Shown: positions 23,105 through 31,863 of the stretch, one piece after another
Layout of the letters: every line of letters begins with the position of its first letter
Position numbering within the stretch: the first letter of the stretch is position 1
Source: Rhodobacteraceae bacterium MED-G08
GTDB taxonomy: Bacteria > Pseudomonadota > Alphaproteobacteria > Rhodobacterales > Rhodobacteraceae
Length of the DNA: 64,000 bases
Reading direction: 5' to 3'
NCBI GenBank assembly: GCA_002457055.1
Contig: NTKT01000012.1
Span: 1 to 64,000 of the forward strand
The notes under the pieces: model-generated
The model's input: only the letters and a program-made list of their open reading frames with translations
Database searches by the model: none
What the model was told of the DNA's origin: nothing
Translations under genes and position numbers: made by a program

Positions 23105-24375
23105 TAGTACTCTCCGTTCGATGGCGAAGCCCAAGCAAGCCAAACCGCTGCAGTCCAAGTAAAGCTATCACCGCCGCCTGGTGTGCCATTGATAGGATGA
23201 AAATATTCTGCAAAACCTTTTTCAATTATTAAAGATTGTGTTCTTTTTCTTAACAGTGTTGCCTCCGCTACATGTCCCATTTCGTACAAACCAACCCCTA
23301 TTAAAGAGTTTAAAATCGCCCAGGTTGGCCCACGCCAGTATCTCATTCCATCGAACTTTTCTGAGTTAATTGAGAGACTGGGAATAGGATATCTCGTTTC
23401 CTCAAGAGTTTTTGTTAAAATCTTAAGCGTTTCGTCATCATCAATTCCTGCATACCAATTCAGAAATGATGCAGATGTTATATTTCCTGAGTGTTCATTG
23501 GTTCGACAGTTAATAGCATTAAAGAATCCTCCATCTGGGTTTCTTAGCGTTTCGATCCCTTCCCTGAGCCTGGAGCACCATTCGGAAATTTCGATATTAT
23601 CGACATCAAGGGCTTCCGCCATGTGTAACAAATCTTGAGATGCTCGGAGTAGTATGAATGTCATTGTAGGGTCCGCAACCTCAAAAGGCCTATTCACCGA
23701 CATGAGTTCTTCGTCCCACTTTAGTTTGCGACCTCGTTGGACCAACCATAGATACCGATCATAATCTTCTTTAGTTGGACGCATTGATCCATCGACATGG
23801 CTGGTATCACGCCGCGTATATTCTCCTACACCGACGGGATTAATTGCTCTCATTGCATTGTCCCAATCGGGGCTGTTATCTCGTCCTGCCTCCCAAGGAT
23901 GCGAAATAAAAATACAATTTCTGTTGGTAAGTCGCCAAGTCATGAACCACTTATGCCAGGCCTTAAGCTTAGGGAATATTTTTTTTAATCTGTTGTTGCC
24001 AGTGGTTTTATCTTTTTCCCAGATTGCACGCACAAAAGTCGCAGCAACTGGTGGCTGACTAATGCCACTTGATGAAATAGGCCCGCATTCTTCAGTACCC
24101 CATATGTCAGGCCCAGGAAAATAATCAGGATCATTGCTTCTAAATAGAATATGAGGGACCATTCCGTTATTCCATTGGCCTGCAAACAGAGACTCTAGTT
24201 CTTGCCATGCGCGCTCAATGTCAAAAGTTGAGAAACCCCAGCCGGCAAAAGCGCTATCCCAGTTCCATTGATAGGGGTAAAGGCCCGCTGTCGGAACGGT
24301 AAAACCACCTCGATCATTTTTTATTAAAATATTTTGTGCTCTCTCATCTAGCTGTAGCCACTTACTATTTGTCAT
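23104..24375 (-). CDS. GH63 mannosyl-/glucosylglycerate hydrolase-like enzyme
   Basis: 423 aa, close to the length of characterised mannosylglycerate hydrolases. (alpha/alpha)6-barrel features: 'AGLYPYQWNWDSAFAGWGFS' near 30-50, 'GQWNNGMVPHILFR', 'YFPGPDIWG', 'SSGISQPPVAATFVRA', 'HPWEAGRDNSPDWDNAM' (containing the likely acid Asp), 'FDGMRYWRGPTWAILNSLIGVGLYEMG' and 'FAEYFHPINGTPGGGDSFTWTAAVWLAWA' (likely base Glu). Such enzymes split alpha-mannosyl- or glucosyl-glycerate into sugar and D-glycerate. No signal peptide, so it acts in the cytoplasm on imported substrate. Start overlaps the MalG stop by four bases. Exact sugar not proven. Confidence 0.8.
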   Translation of the reverse strand: MTNSKWLQLDERAQNILIKNDRGGFTVPTAGLYPYQWNWDSAFAGWGFSTFDIERAWQELESLFAGQWNNGMVPHILFRSNDPDYFPGPDIWGTEECGPISSSGISQPPVAATFVRAIWEKDKTTGNNRLKKIFPKLKAWHKWFMTWRLTNRNCIFISHPWEAGRDNSPDWDNAMRAINPVGVGEYTRRDTSHVDGSMRPTKEDYDRYLWLVQRGRKLKWDEELMSVNRPFEVADPTMTFILLRASQDLLHMAEALDVDNIEISEWCSRLREGIETLRNPDGGFFNAINCRTNEHSGNITSASFLNWYAGIDDDETLKILTKTLEETRYPIPSLSINSEKFDGMRYWRGPTWAILNSLIGVGLYEMGHVAEATLLRKRTQSLIIEKGFAEYFHPINGTPGGGDSFTWTAAVWLAWASPSNGEY

Positions 24376-25586
24376 CCTTTTACGCTCCCTGCAGTAAGCC
24401 CTTTTGTCATAAAACGTTCCAGGAATAGGAATATAAGCAGAATTGGTACTGTGGATATGACTGCTCCCGCCATCAGATGTTGCCGTGGGACTTCTGATGA
24501 GTTAAGCGAAGCAACGCCCCTTGTAAGTGTAAATGTTAGGGGATCATCCAGTAACATAAACGCGAGTAAAAATTCATTCCAAGCAATCATAAAGACATAG
24601 AGACTTACTGATGCAAGGGCTGGAAGCGCGAGTGGTAGTGTTATCTTCCAGATAACTGCGAGACGAGAAAGCCCGTCCATTAAACCGGCTTCTTCGATTT
24701 CATATGGTAAGCCTCTGAAATATCCTTGCAGCATATAAAGAGCCACTGGAATTGTTGTAACTGGGTAAATTAGCACAAGCCCAAGAATTGTGTTTCGAAG
24801 GCCAGTAAGGGAAAACAAAATGTATATTGGCAGGGCAAGTACGATCATTGGAACCATGTAGATCAGTAAAATTGATCTGCTGAATACTGAGCTCCCTCTG
24901 AACCTAAGTCTTGCTACCGCATAGGCACCAGGTATTGAGAAAGCTAAAGTAACCAGCACCGTCACAATAGAAACATAAAAACTTGTCCATAAGTAACGTG
25001 CAAAACCAAAATCTTGGAATAATTCGGAGTAACTTCTAAAGAGCATTAGTCCTTTTGAAAGGTCTATACTGAAGTCCAACGGGTTCAATAAGAGTTCCTG
25101 TTGCGTTTTTAGACTGGTCATCACCATTACATAGAACGGGATAAGAACAATCATTGTAAAAAAGATTAGACCAAACCCAGAAGAAAACCTTATAAAAGCT
25201 GCTTCTATTTCATGTCTGCCAGGATCATGAATTGAGAGCCCAGAAAGTATTTTTGTTAGTGGAAAGACTGTGCTTATTGCAAAGAGTGCCTGAGAAAAAT
25301 ATTTCAGCAGGTAGGAAATATCTTGGCCAGTTGTAATGGGTCCATAAGTTAAAGAGTTTAATAAAATGGACGAAGTGATCATAAGTAAAAGTATTGTAGT
25401 GGACTTCACGGAACTCAGTACGACAATGCCTGCAATTCCTCCAAGGCTAATTACGATTAGTATGTTTGGTTTTAATGGAAACCCCGAGACAAATGATAAT
25501 ACAACGGATACAACAATTGACATTGTTAAAGCCCAGAGTGCTCCGATAGTTAAAGCTGTGAGATAAATATTCTTTTTATAGATCAC
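24372..25586 (-). CDS. Sugar ABC transporter permease, MalG type, extended N-terminus
   Basis: 404 aa, longer than the usual 280. Residues about 130-404 form the normal MalG-like permease with the EAA loop 'EAGLMDGLSRLAVIWKITLPLALPAL' and a typical C-terminus 'RFMTKGLTAGSVKG'. The extra 125 N-terminal residues add about three or four membrane helices. It overlaps the MalF-type gene by four bases. Inner membrane. Confidence 0.88.
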   Translation of the reverse strand: MIYKKNIYLTALTIGALWALTMSIVVSVVLSFVSGFPLKPNILIVISLGGIAGIVVLSSVKSTTILLLMITSSILLNSLTYGPITTGQDISYLLKYFSQALFAISTVFPLTKILSGLSIHDPGRHEIEAAFIRFSSGFGLIFFTMIVLIPFYVMVMTSLKTQQELLLNPLDFSIDLSKGLMLFRSYSELFQDFGFARYLWTSFYVSIVTVLVTLAFSIPGAYAVARLRFRGSSVFSRSILLIYMVPMIVLALPIYILFSLTGLRNTILGLVLIYPVTTIPVALYMLQGYFRGLPYEIEEAGLMDGLSRLAVIWKITLPLALPALASVSLYVFMIAWNEFLLAFMLLDDPLTFTLTRGVASLNSSEVPRQHLMAGAVISTVPILLIFLFLERFMTKGLTAGSVKG

Positions 25587-26827
25587 AGCCCTTCCTCCTT
25601 ACTAAAAAATTTGAAGAAGAAAAGTGAAAAGATCAGAAGGAAAATAAAAATAACTACGGCTACAGCAGCTCCGGCTCCTATATTTGATACTGCGAACGCC
25701 TGCTCATAGACATTCACTGTCAGTGTTCGAGTTCCTGAAGCTCCACCAGTTAAAAGAAAAATATCGTCAAATTTATTAAACGTCCAAATAAAGCGAAGCA
25801 AAAAAAGGATACTCATTATACCAATAAGCATCGGAAGGCTTATGTACCAGAATTTCTGAAGTGGACTGGCGCCATCCATATCTGCTGCTTCATACATTTC
25901 GGTATCTATTGATTGCATTCTTGCAAGAATAAATAGAAAGGACAAAGGAAAGTATCGCCAGATCTCGAATACCGTTACCATTATTAGAGCATTGGGTCGT
26001 TGGCCAAAAAAGTTAATTGGACTGGTTAAAACGTTCATTTGCAGTAATAAGTTATTTACAGATCCTGAAAATGGATCAAAAAGATTTATCCATGAAAAGG
26101 CTACTGCTATTACAGGAGCAACATAGGGAAAAAGATATAAGCCCCTCACCAGTCCTTTGCCTCGAAAGTTAATATTCAAAAGTAGTGCTGCGAAGAGGCC
26201 AACTACAACAGCTCCGACAGTTCCAAAAACAGTATAAAAAAGAGTCGTAAGAATAACTGTTATAAATTCTTCGCTATCAAAAATCTTACGGAAATTTTCA
26301 AAGGTTAATTCAGAGTTGGTTAATATATTGTCTCCAACACTTGAGGTGCTCGGCTCCGATAATTTGTACTCTTTTTCAGATCCAAAAAAGGAATCTTTTA
26401 CCAGAACCTCAGCTTCAATAACCTCGCGCTGGCCACCTTCCAAAACACCTATGATGCAGTATATTAGATTAGTTTCATCAAACGAACATCTGTCATCAAT
26501 ACTTTGAATATCAAAAGAATTAGGAATTGTATCTGAAATTGTTACATCATTCAGTGGTTTGGTTTGACTGGAATTCCTAATTCTGTAGCGGATTTTTGCC
26601 GCATCACCTGCTGAATTGATCGGACCCTTTAACTGCTCTTTAATCAAAACTGTCGGTGGGCGTAAATCTGCTAACGAAATTGGTTTGAAGCTAATCCAGA
26701 AAATTGCACACAGTGGTAATATAATTATTAATGAGACTAAAAAGATTGTTGGGAGTAGCATACTCCATGCGAATCTTTCCTCGCGCTTTCCCAAGGGCCC
26801 CAGCCCTGATGGTGGCACTTTTTGCAT
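25583..26827 (-). CDS. Sugar ABC transporter permease, MalF type, with Ig-like insertion
   Basis: 414 aa from the ATG at 26827 (GGAGCG just before). After the first membrane helix (about 20-45) comes a periplasmic insertion of about 100 residues: 'GDAAKIRYRIRNSSQTKPLNDVTISDTIPNSFDI...YCIIGVLEGGQREVIEAEVLVKD', which matches the DUF11 Ig-like repeat pattern. The remaining five helices carry the EAA loop 'YEAADMDGASPLQKFWYISLPML'. E. coli MalF has an unrelated insertion at the same topological place that contacts the binding protein, so a similar role is plausible. Confidence 0.88.
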   Translation of the reverse strand: MQKVPPSGLGPLGKREERFAWSMLLPTIFLVSLIIILPLCAIFWISFKPISLADLRPPTVLIKEQLKGPINSAGDAAKIRYRIRNSSQTKPLNDVTISDTIPNSFDIQSIDDRCSFDETNLIYCIIGVLEGGQREVIEAEVLVKDSFFGSEKEYKLSEPSTSSVGDNILTNSELTFENFRKIFDSEEFITVILTTLFYTVFGTVGAVVVGLFAALLLNINFRGKGLVRGLYLFPYVAPVIAVAFSWINLFDPFSGSVNNLLLQMNVLTSPINFFGQRPNALIMVTVFEIWRYFPLSFLFILARMQSIDTEMYEAADMDGASPLQKFWYISLPMLIGIMSILFLLRFIWTFNKFDDIFLLTGGASGTRTLTVNVYEQAFAVSNIGAGAAVAVVIFIFLLIFSLFFFKFFSKEEGL

Positions 26828-26926
26828 TGTGCGCTCCAAATTAATTTAGTGGATAAGTGCTTTATTTTTAGGAAGGCGGCAAGATAAATTACCGCCTTCC
26901 AAGAGGAAGTTCCAATATTAGTATAC

Positions 26927-28276
26927 CTAATTTATTTTAGATAATTCGGAGTTCATCTTTGCTACAGCTGCGTCTGCTGCTATATCACCATCAATAAACT
27001 CCCTAACAACGCGGTTTATCACTTGGCTGTTAATAATTTTGGATGCTAGTCCCAGTTGGCCTTCTGTGACACCCCATCTTTGTGCTACATCTAAGCCTTC
27101 TACTATACTAGATATCACATCGGCAGGATACAAGTCAGATAATGGAGCTCTGCGATCAACTCCAACGTCTAGTTTAGCCCACCCATCAATATATTCAGTT
27201 GGGTTACTAGAACTTCCGTTTCTGCTTGGAAACTTTCCTTCTGGCGCAATAGCTAGAGTGTCTAAATAACCATCGCCGACAGCAAATTTTACAAAATCCT
27301 GTGCTGCCTCAGTGTCGGCATCGACAGTTATCCCAAAATATCTTGAGTCGGCCCATGCTGCACCAGCTGGGTTAGATGGTCCAGAGAAGTTTGTTACGAA
27401 GCCAGTGGCGCTTGCTAGTTCACGGCTCGTTGGGTCAGAATTAATAGTGGGAGGAGCAGAATCTCTTAATCCTGCCAACTCGTCCATAATAAATGGAGAC
27501 CAAATAATCATTGCTGCCTTCCCTGCAAAGTAAAGTTCGCGAGATTGCTGCCAAAATAGTTCACCTTCAGGAGATGCATCTGCTATCGCCTTATAGAATT
27601 CTAATGCTTCGATTGTTTTGCTTTCATCAAAACCTGAAAATCCAGAATTGTTTACAGGCGTTGCCCCATTTGCCAGAAGGACATGTTCTAAAACCTGGCT
27701 CATGAAGTTTTCATCAACTTTGGTGGCTGCAACAAATCCGTACATACTTGGAGGATTGTGCAGTTTTGAAAGTGCCGTAGTCACATTTTCGTAGCTTGAA
27801 GGAGCTTCAAGCCCGTTCGCTTCAAAAAGGTCTTTACGGTAAACGACCATTTGGGTCCAGCCATCAACTGGTACACCTGCCACGCCGTTTGGAGTGGCGG
27901 CCATTTGAATAGGACCTGGTGCAAACGTATCAGAGCCAAGCGCATCTACAACTTCCTGAGCTGCTTCTGGATCTAGTATTCCTGCTTCAGTCCACGGTAA
28001 TGCGTATTGTAACCCGTAATAAATGACGTCAGGAAGATCGCCTGCAGCGAATGCAGCAGTGGCTCGCGTTCCCATTTCGCTTTCCTCTACCGGGATCATT
28101 TCAACTTTCACACCGGTTGAAGATTCATATTCTGCCGCCATTTTTGCTTGTCTTTCCAATCGGGCTGGCTGAGTTTCAGTTGTCCACACCTTAATTTCTT
28201 GACCAATCACTGTGGTGGTTGAAGCAATCATCGCAATTAACGAAATTGCGCCAGTTATTTTTTTTTGTAATTTCAT
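26927..28276 (-). CDS. Sugar ABC transporter substrate-binding protein
   Basis: 449 aa with a signal peptide (MKLQKKITGAISLIAMIASTTTVIG). Family 1 solute-binding protein features: 'IKVWTTETQPARLERQAKMAAEYESSTGVKVEMIPV', 'TAAFAAGDLPDVIYYG', 'GFVAATKVDENFMSQVLEHVLLANGATP', 'AMIIWSPFIMDEL'. Periplasmic. First gene of the minus-strand operon, with the perfect palindrome about 60 bases upstream of its start codon. Ligand probably an oligosaccharide or glycosylglycerate, inferred from the operon. Confidence 0.92.
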   Translation of the reverse strand: MKLQKKITGAISLIAMIASTTTVIGQEIKVWTTETQPARLERQAKMAAEYESSTGVKVEMIPVEESEMGTRATAAFAAGDLPDVIYYGLQYALPWTEAGILDPEAAQEVVDALGSDTFAPGPIQMAATPNGVAGVPVDGWTQMVVYRKDLFEANGLEAPSSYENVTTALSKLHNPPSMYGFVAATKVDENFMSQVLEHVLLANGATPVNNSGFSGFDESKTIEALEFYKAIADASPEGELFWQQSRELYFAGKAAMIIWSPFIMDELAGLRDSAPPTINSDPTSRELASATGFVTNFSGPSNPAGAAWADSRYFGITVDADTEAAQDFVKFAVGDGYLDTLAIAPEGKFPSRNGSSSNPTEYIDGWAKLDVGVDRRAPLSDLYPADVISSIVEGLDVAQRWGVTEGQLGLASKIINSQVINRVVREFIDGDIAADAAVAKMNSELSKIN

Positions 28277-28336
28277 AAATTCCTCCCAATACTTACTACT
28301 AAAATATATATTTTTAGTCCCGTAATAATACTTAAG

Positions 28337-28358
28337 TATGATATAACGTTATATCATA
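28337..28358. promoter_or_regulatory. Perfect 22-bp palindrome, probable LacI-type operator
   Basis: TATGATATAAC-GTTATATCATA is a perfect inverted repeat with the central CG step typical of LacI/PurR-family operators. It sits between the divergent transporter operon and the regulator gene. A partial half-match, ATATAACGATCTC, lies at about 28439-28451, 20 bases before the regulator's ATG, and may serve autoregulation. Confidence 0.8.
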
Positions 28359-28469
28359 AGTCAAATATAAAAAGTTTATTAAAATTAATATATTAGAGAT
28401 TTTTACATAATATAAATTTGCATAATTTAATATTTTAGATATAACGATCTCGCATTAAAGACGTATATA

Positions 28470-29486
28470 ATGAAAAATAAACCTAACTTAAAATCCGTTG
28501 CAAAACTCGCTGAGGTATCTGTTCCAACCGCTAGTCAGGTAATGCGTGGAACAGGGCGTATTTCAGAAAATACCCGTAAAAAAGTTTTGGAAGCTGCAAA
28601 AACCTTACACTATGTTCCAGACGGCCGTGCTGCCGCGATGAGGTCTGGAGAAAATAGAGAGATCGGCATGATCATCCATCAGATAGCTAATCCATTTAAT
28701 GCAGAGGTAATAAGTGGGTTAAGTGATTTATTGGATCTCAATAATTATTTACTGTCAGTTTTGGACTCACGCGATGAAGTGACCCGGCAGCAGCGTAATC
28801 TTGAAGCGTTTATTAGAAGTTCTCGGGGTGGTTTAATTTGGGTTCCTGCCTATGATACACCAATGGACACTATAGATATGGTGAAAGCATACAAAATTCC
28901 TACTATTACATTCTTGCGAGAGGTTAACCATGCCAATTTTGATCATATTGGTATTCGTAATTTGGAGGCAGTAAGAAACGCAACCCAGTACTTAGTAGAT
29001 TATGGGCATAAAAAGATTGCATTTCTTGGGGGCAGACAAAACTCCCAAGTGCGTGAGGAAAGAATAGCGGGTTATAATATGTCGCTTGAGGCAAATGACA
29101 TAGCTTGGAGTGCTACAATAGACTCGGATGAGAATAAAAGGTCAGGTAAAGAAGCGATGGTGCGCTTACTAACACGTCATCCCGATGTGTCTGGTGTTAT
29201 TTGTAATGGTGATATGGTAGCTTTAGGGGGATGTTATGCCTTACAAGAACGAGACATTGTTCCAGGACGAGAAATTTCGATAATAGGCTTTGATGATGTT
29301 GCGGATGCTTCTTTTGCGACGCCAAGCTTAACCACCATTCAATCTCAGCCCTATAAGCTAGGTCAACTCCTTGCGAAAACTATAATGGATAGAATTGAGA
29401 ACCCTGAAACCCCAATTTGCAAAGTGCTTACTGATGCAAGTCTTGTGAAACGGCTGACTACAGGCCCACTAATAAAGAAAAATTAA
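28470..29486 (+). CDS. LacI-family transcriptional regulator
   Basis: 338 aa. The N-terminal helix-turn-helix 'LKSVAKLAEVSVPTASQVMRGTGRISENTRKKVLEAAKTLHYVPDGRAAAMRSG' includes the hinge helix. The effector domain resembles periplasmic sugar-binding proteins ('EIGMIIHQIANPFNAEVISGL', 'KKIAFLGGRQNSQVREERIAGY', 'VSGVICNGDMVALG', 'IIGFDDVADASFATPSLTTI'). Divergent from the ABC/GH63 operon, which it presumably represses until the sugar ligand binds. Confidence 0.92.
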   Translation: MKNKPNLKSVAKLAEVSVPTASQVMRGTGRISENTRKKVLEAAKTLHYVPDGRAAAMRSGENREIGMIIHQIANPFNAEVISGLSDLLDLNNYLLSVLDSRDEVTRQQRNLEAFIRSSRGGLIWVPAYDTPMDTIDMVKAYKIPTITFLREVNHANFDHIGIRNLEAVRNATQYLVDYGHKKIAFLGGRQNSQVREERIAGYNMSLEANDIAWSATIDSDENKRSGKEAMVRLLTRHPDVSGVICNGDMVALGGCYALQERDIVPGREISIIGFDDVADASFATPSLTTIQSQPYKLGQLLAKTIMDRIENPETPICKVLTDASLVKRLTTGPLIKKN

Positions 29487-29510
29487 TGCATTGATACATT
29501 GAAGTTAAAG

Positions 29511-30434
29511 TCATTGCTTTATCTTTGACAGAAATTTATCCACTTCTTTTTTATCGACAATACTTGGATCAAATTTCAACGAAATTCCCTCTTCTTTTAC
29601 AGTAACTAGGCTTCTTTTTGAAATTTGATTGGTCAAAATATATCCAATTATTGGCCGATCAATTCCTTTCGCTTTCACCTCAATCGAGTCACTTACTTGG
29701 AAAGTGTCCGCGAGAAGTGATTTGGTCGAATTAGAAAAAAGCATCGAATTCTTAGGGGCAGCTTGTTCAAGTCGTGCTGCTACATTTACTGCTCGGCCAA
29801 TGACAGTGTAATCTAGTCTTTGATCACTCCCAAAGTTACCGACACTACATACGCCACTATGCACACCAATTCGAATTTCTAATTTTTCTGGAAAGTTAAA
29901 TTGTTCTTTGAATAATTCCTCATTTTTCTCCACAAAAGCCAGCATTTCAAGTCCCATATTACAACATGCTAAGGCATCTTGCTCTGGCCCTTTAGATTGT
30001 GGATCGCCGAAAAAAATCATTACAGAGTCACCAATAAATTTATCTATTGTACCACCGTATTTAAGTGCAATTTCACACATGTTGGTTAGATAAAAATTTA
30101 AAAATCCACTTAATTCTTCTGCCTCCATACTCTCAGTGATGGACGTAAAGTTAACTATATCAGAAAAAAATATAGTTAACTTTTTTCGACCAGTTCCAGT
30201 ATCAAATTCTACATCAGAGAAAATTTGCTCACAGATTTGTGGCGATAAATATTTTGATAGCCTGTCGGATGCTTTTTGAAGTAGTTGCTGCTGTTTTTCT
30301 GCTTCCTCTTTGGCCGCTTGAACAATACCCTTTTGACGCTCAAGCTCAACAGATAAAGACTTTCTTAAGCGGGCTTCCAGCTTTAACTTGCTGTTTTCTT
30401 TCTTAAGTAATTTTAGTTCTTCATCGTTAATCAA
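29511..30434 (-). CDS. Adenylate/guanylate cyclase with N-terminal coiled coil
   Basis: 307 aa. Residues 1-65 are heptad-rich, with many Lys, Glu and Leu and 'LERQKGIVQAAKEEAEKQQQLLQ'. Residues about 85-265 are a class III catalytic domain: 'LTIFFSDIVNFTSITESMEAEEL' and 'YGGTIDKFIGDSVMIFFGDP' supply the metal-binding aspartates, and 'YTVIGRAVNVAARLEQAAP' the R/N pair. Lys in 'IDKFIGDS' and Asp in 'RLDYTVIG' suggest ATP as substrate. No membrane segment, so a soluble dimer. It shares no operon with the CNB/MBL genes at 50 kb but may feed the same signal. Confidence 0.9.
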   Translation of the reverse strand: MINDEELKLLKKENSKLKLEARLRKSLSVELERQKGIVQAAKEEAEKQQQLLQKASDRLSKYLSPQICEQIFSDVEFDTGTGRKKLTIFFSDIVNFTSITESMEAEELSGFLNFYLTNMCEIALKYGGTIDKFIGDSVMIFFGDPQSKGPEQDALACCNMGLEMLAFVEKNEELFKEQFNFPEKLEIRIGVHSGVCSVGNFGSDQRLDYTVIGRAVNVAARLEQAAPKNSMLFSNSTKSLLADTFQVSDSIEVKAKGIDRPIIGYILTNQISKRSLVTVKEEGISLKFDPSIVDKKEVDKFLSKIKQ

Positions 30435-30461
30435 TATTCTTATCCAAACTAAAGAAAAAAT

Positions 30462-31781
30462 TTAGGTGTTAACAACTTCCAGATTTGAATGTTTCGCCAT
30501 ATGCGCTTTGTCTCGCCAGCGATACCAAGAAACGACAGCCGGTAAAAACCATGGGTTTCCACCATAAAACGGTCGAGTAGGAAAAGGCAAATCGTCAAAC
30601 GGAGTTACCCCCTCTTTTGCGCCAATAACCTTCTGTCCAAGTCGCATTCCCAAATAGCTTGCCATGGAAACGCCTGAACCGCAGTATCCCATTGAGTAGA
30701 ACATTCCATCATGGCATCCGGTATGAGCTAGTTCGTCAAATGTATAGGCGACTGTTCCAAACCAAGAATGTGATATTTTTGTTTTACTCAATTCTGGGAA
30801 TATGCGGCACATATCATAGTGAAGTTTTGGTCCACTCACGCTTGGGTTGGTTTCTTTTGCAGATACCCTCCCTCCAAAAAGTACTCTGGTGCGATCTGGT
30901 GAAGGTCTGTAATAGTAAACCACTTTGCATGTATCACTTACAATGCGGTCAGTAGGAAAGAGTTGATCCATTAGTTTCTTATCGAGAGGCTCAGTCGCAA
31001 TAATGTAGCTGCCTATTGGTATAACGCGCCGCTGCAGCCATGGTGTCAGTTTGCTAGTGTATCCATTAGTTGCAATTACCAATTGCTTGCACGAAATTTT
31101 ACCTTTTGATGTAAGCACTTCAAAGCCAGTCAGGACTTTATTAATTTTTTCAGCATGGCAGTTGCCAGCTATCTTGGTTCCTGCCTTAATGGCCAAATTT
31201 AATAACCCACGGTGATATTTTGCTGGATCTACGGAGGCATGTCGGGGGAAAATAACTCCACCGTTATATAAATCAGTACCAAGTTCTTTTCTCTGATCTT
31301 GCTTGGAAACTATCTCAACTGGGATACCCTCTTGCTTTGATAACTTTTGAGCATCTTTTACAAGAATATCGAACTGCTCCTGTGAATGGGCAGCATGAAA
31401 TCGACCACATCTTTTAAAATAGCAATCTATTCCCTCTGTTTTGATAAATTCTTCAATCCATTCAAGCGCATTTTCACCTTCATGTCTGATCGCACGAGCC
31501 CGATCTTGTCCATACTTTGCTTCTAATTTTCCTTGAGATGGCTTCACGCTAGTGCTGATTTGCCCTCCATTTCTGGTACTGCAACCATAGCCTGGTTCTC
31601 CTGAGTCAATAACAAGAACGTCTCGACCAGCCCTTGCTATTTGGATTGATGCATGTATACCTGTGTATCCTGATCCGATGATCAGTACATCAACATTTGT
31701 TGCGTTCGTTTCAAAAGATTCTTCAGTGGCTTCGAGCCCATCTAACCAGTATGATTGATTTTGCCAATTTTCAGCCCACAT
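30462..31781 (-). CDS. FAD-dependent amine oxidase (DAO family, PuuB-like)
   Basis: 439 aa. Dinucleotide-binding start 'VDVLIIGSGYTGIHASIQIARAGRDVLVIDSGEPGYGCSTRNGGQIS' (about residues 30-75), then 'CKQLVIATNGYTSKLTPWL' and C-terminal 'HTGCHDGMFYSMGYCGSGVSMASYLGMRLG'. This resembles gamma-glutamylputrescine oxidase and related oxidases. Last gene of the Pot-type operon, 82 bases after the enolase-superfamily gene. Role: oxidative removal of an amine from the imported substrate or its derivative; substrate not proven. Confidence 0.88.
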   Translation of the reverse strand: MWAENWQNQSYWLDGLEATEESFETNATNVDVLIIGSGYTGIHASIQIARAGRDVLVIDSGEPGYGCSTRNGGQISTSVKPSQGKLEAKYGQDRARAIRHEGENALEWIEEFIKTEGIDCYFKRCGRFHAAHSQEQFDILVKDAQKLSKQEGIPVEIVSKQDQRKELGTDLYNGGVIFPRHASVDPAKYHRGLLNLAIKAGTKIAGNCHAEKINKVLTGFEVLTSKGKISCKQLVIATNGYTSKLTPWLQRRVIPIGSYIIATEPLDKKLMDQLFPTDRIVSDTCKVVYYYRPSPDRTRVLFGGRVSAKETNPSVSGPKLHYDMCRIFPELSKTKISHSWFGTVAYTFDELAHTGCHDGMFYSMGYCGSGVSMASYLGMRLGQKVIGAKEGVTPFDDLPFPTRPFYGGNPWFLPAVVSWYRWRDKAHMAKHSNLEVVNT

Positions 31782-31863
31782 AGCACAATTCCATTTTATG
31801 TCTGTTGGTATGAACTTATATCCCTAAAAAATTAATACAATGAGTTTTGGTGTTCCTAACAAC

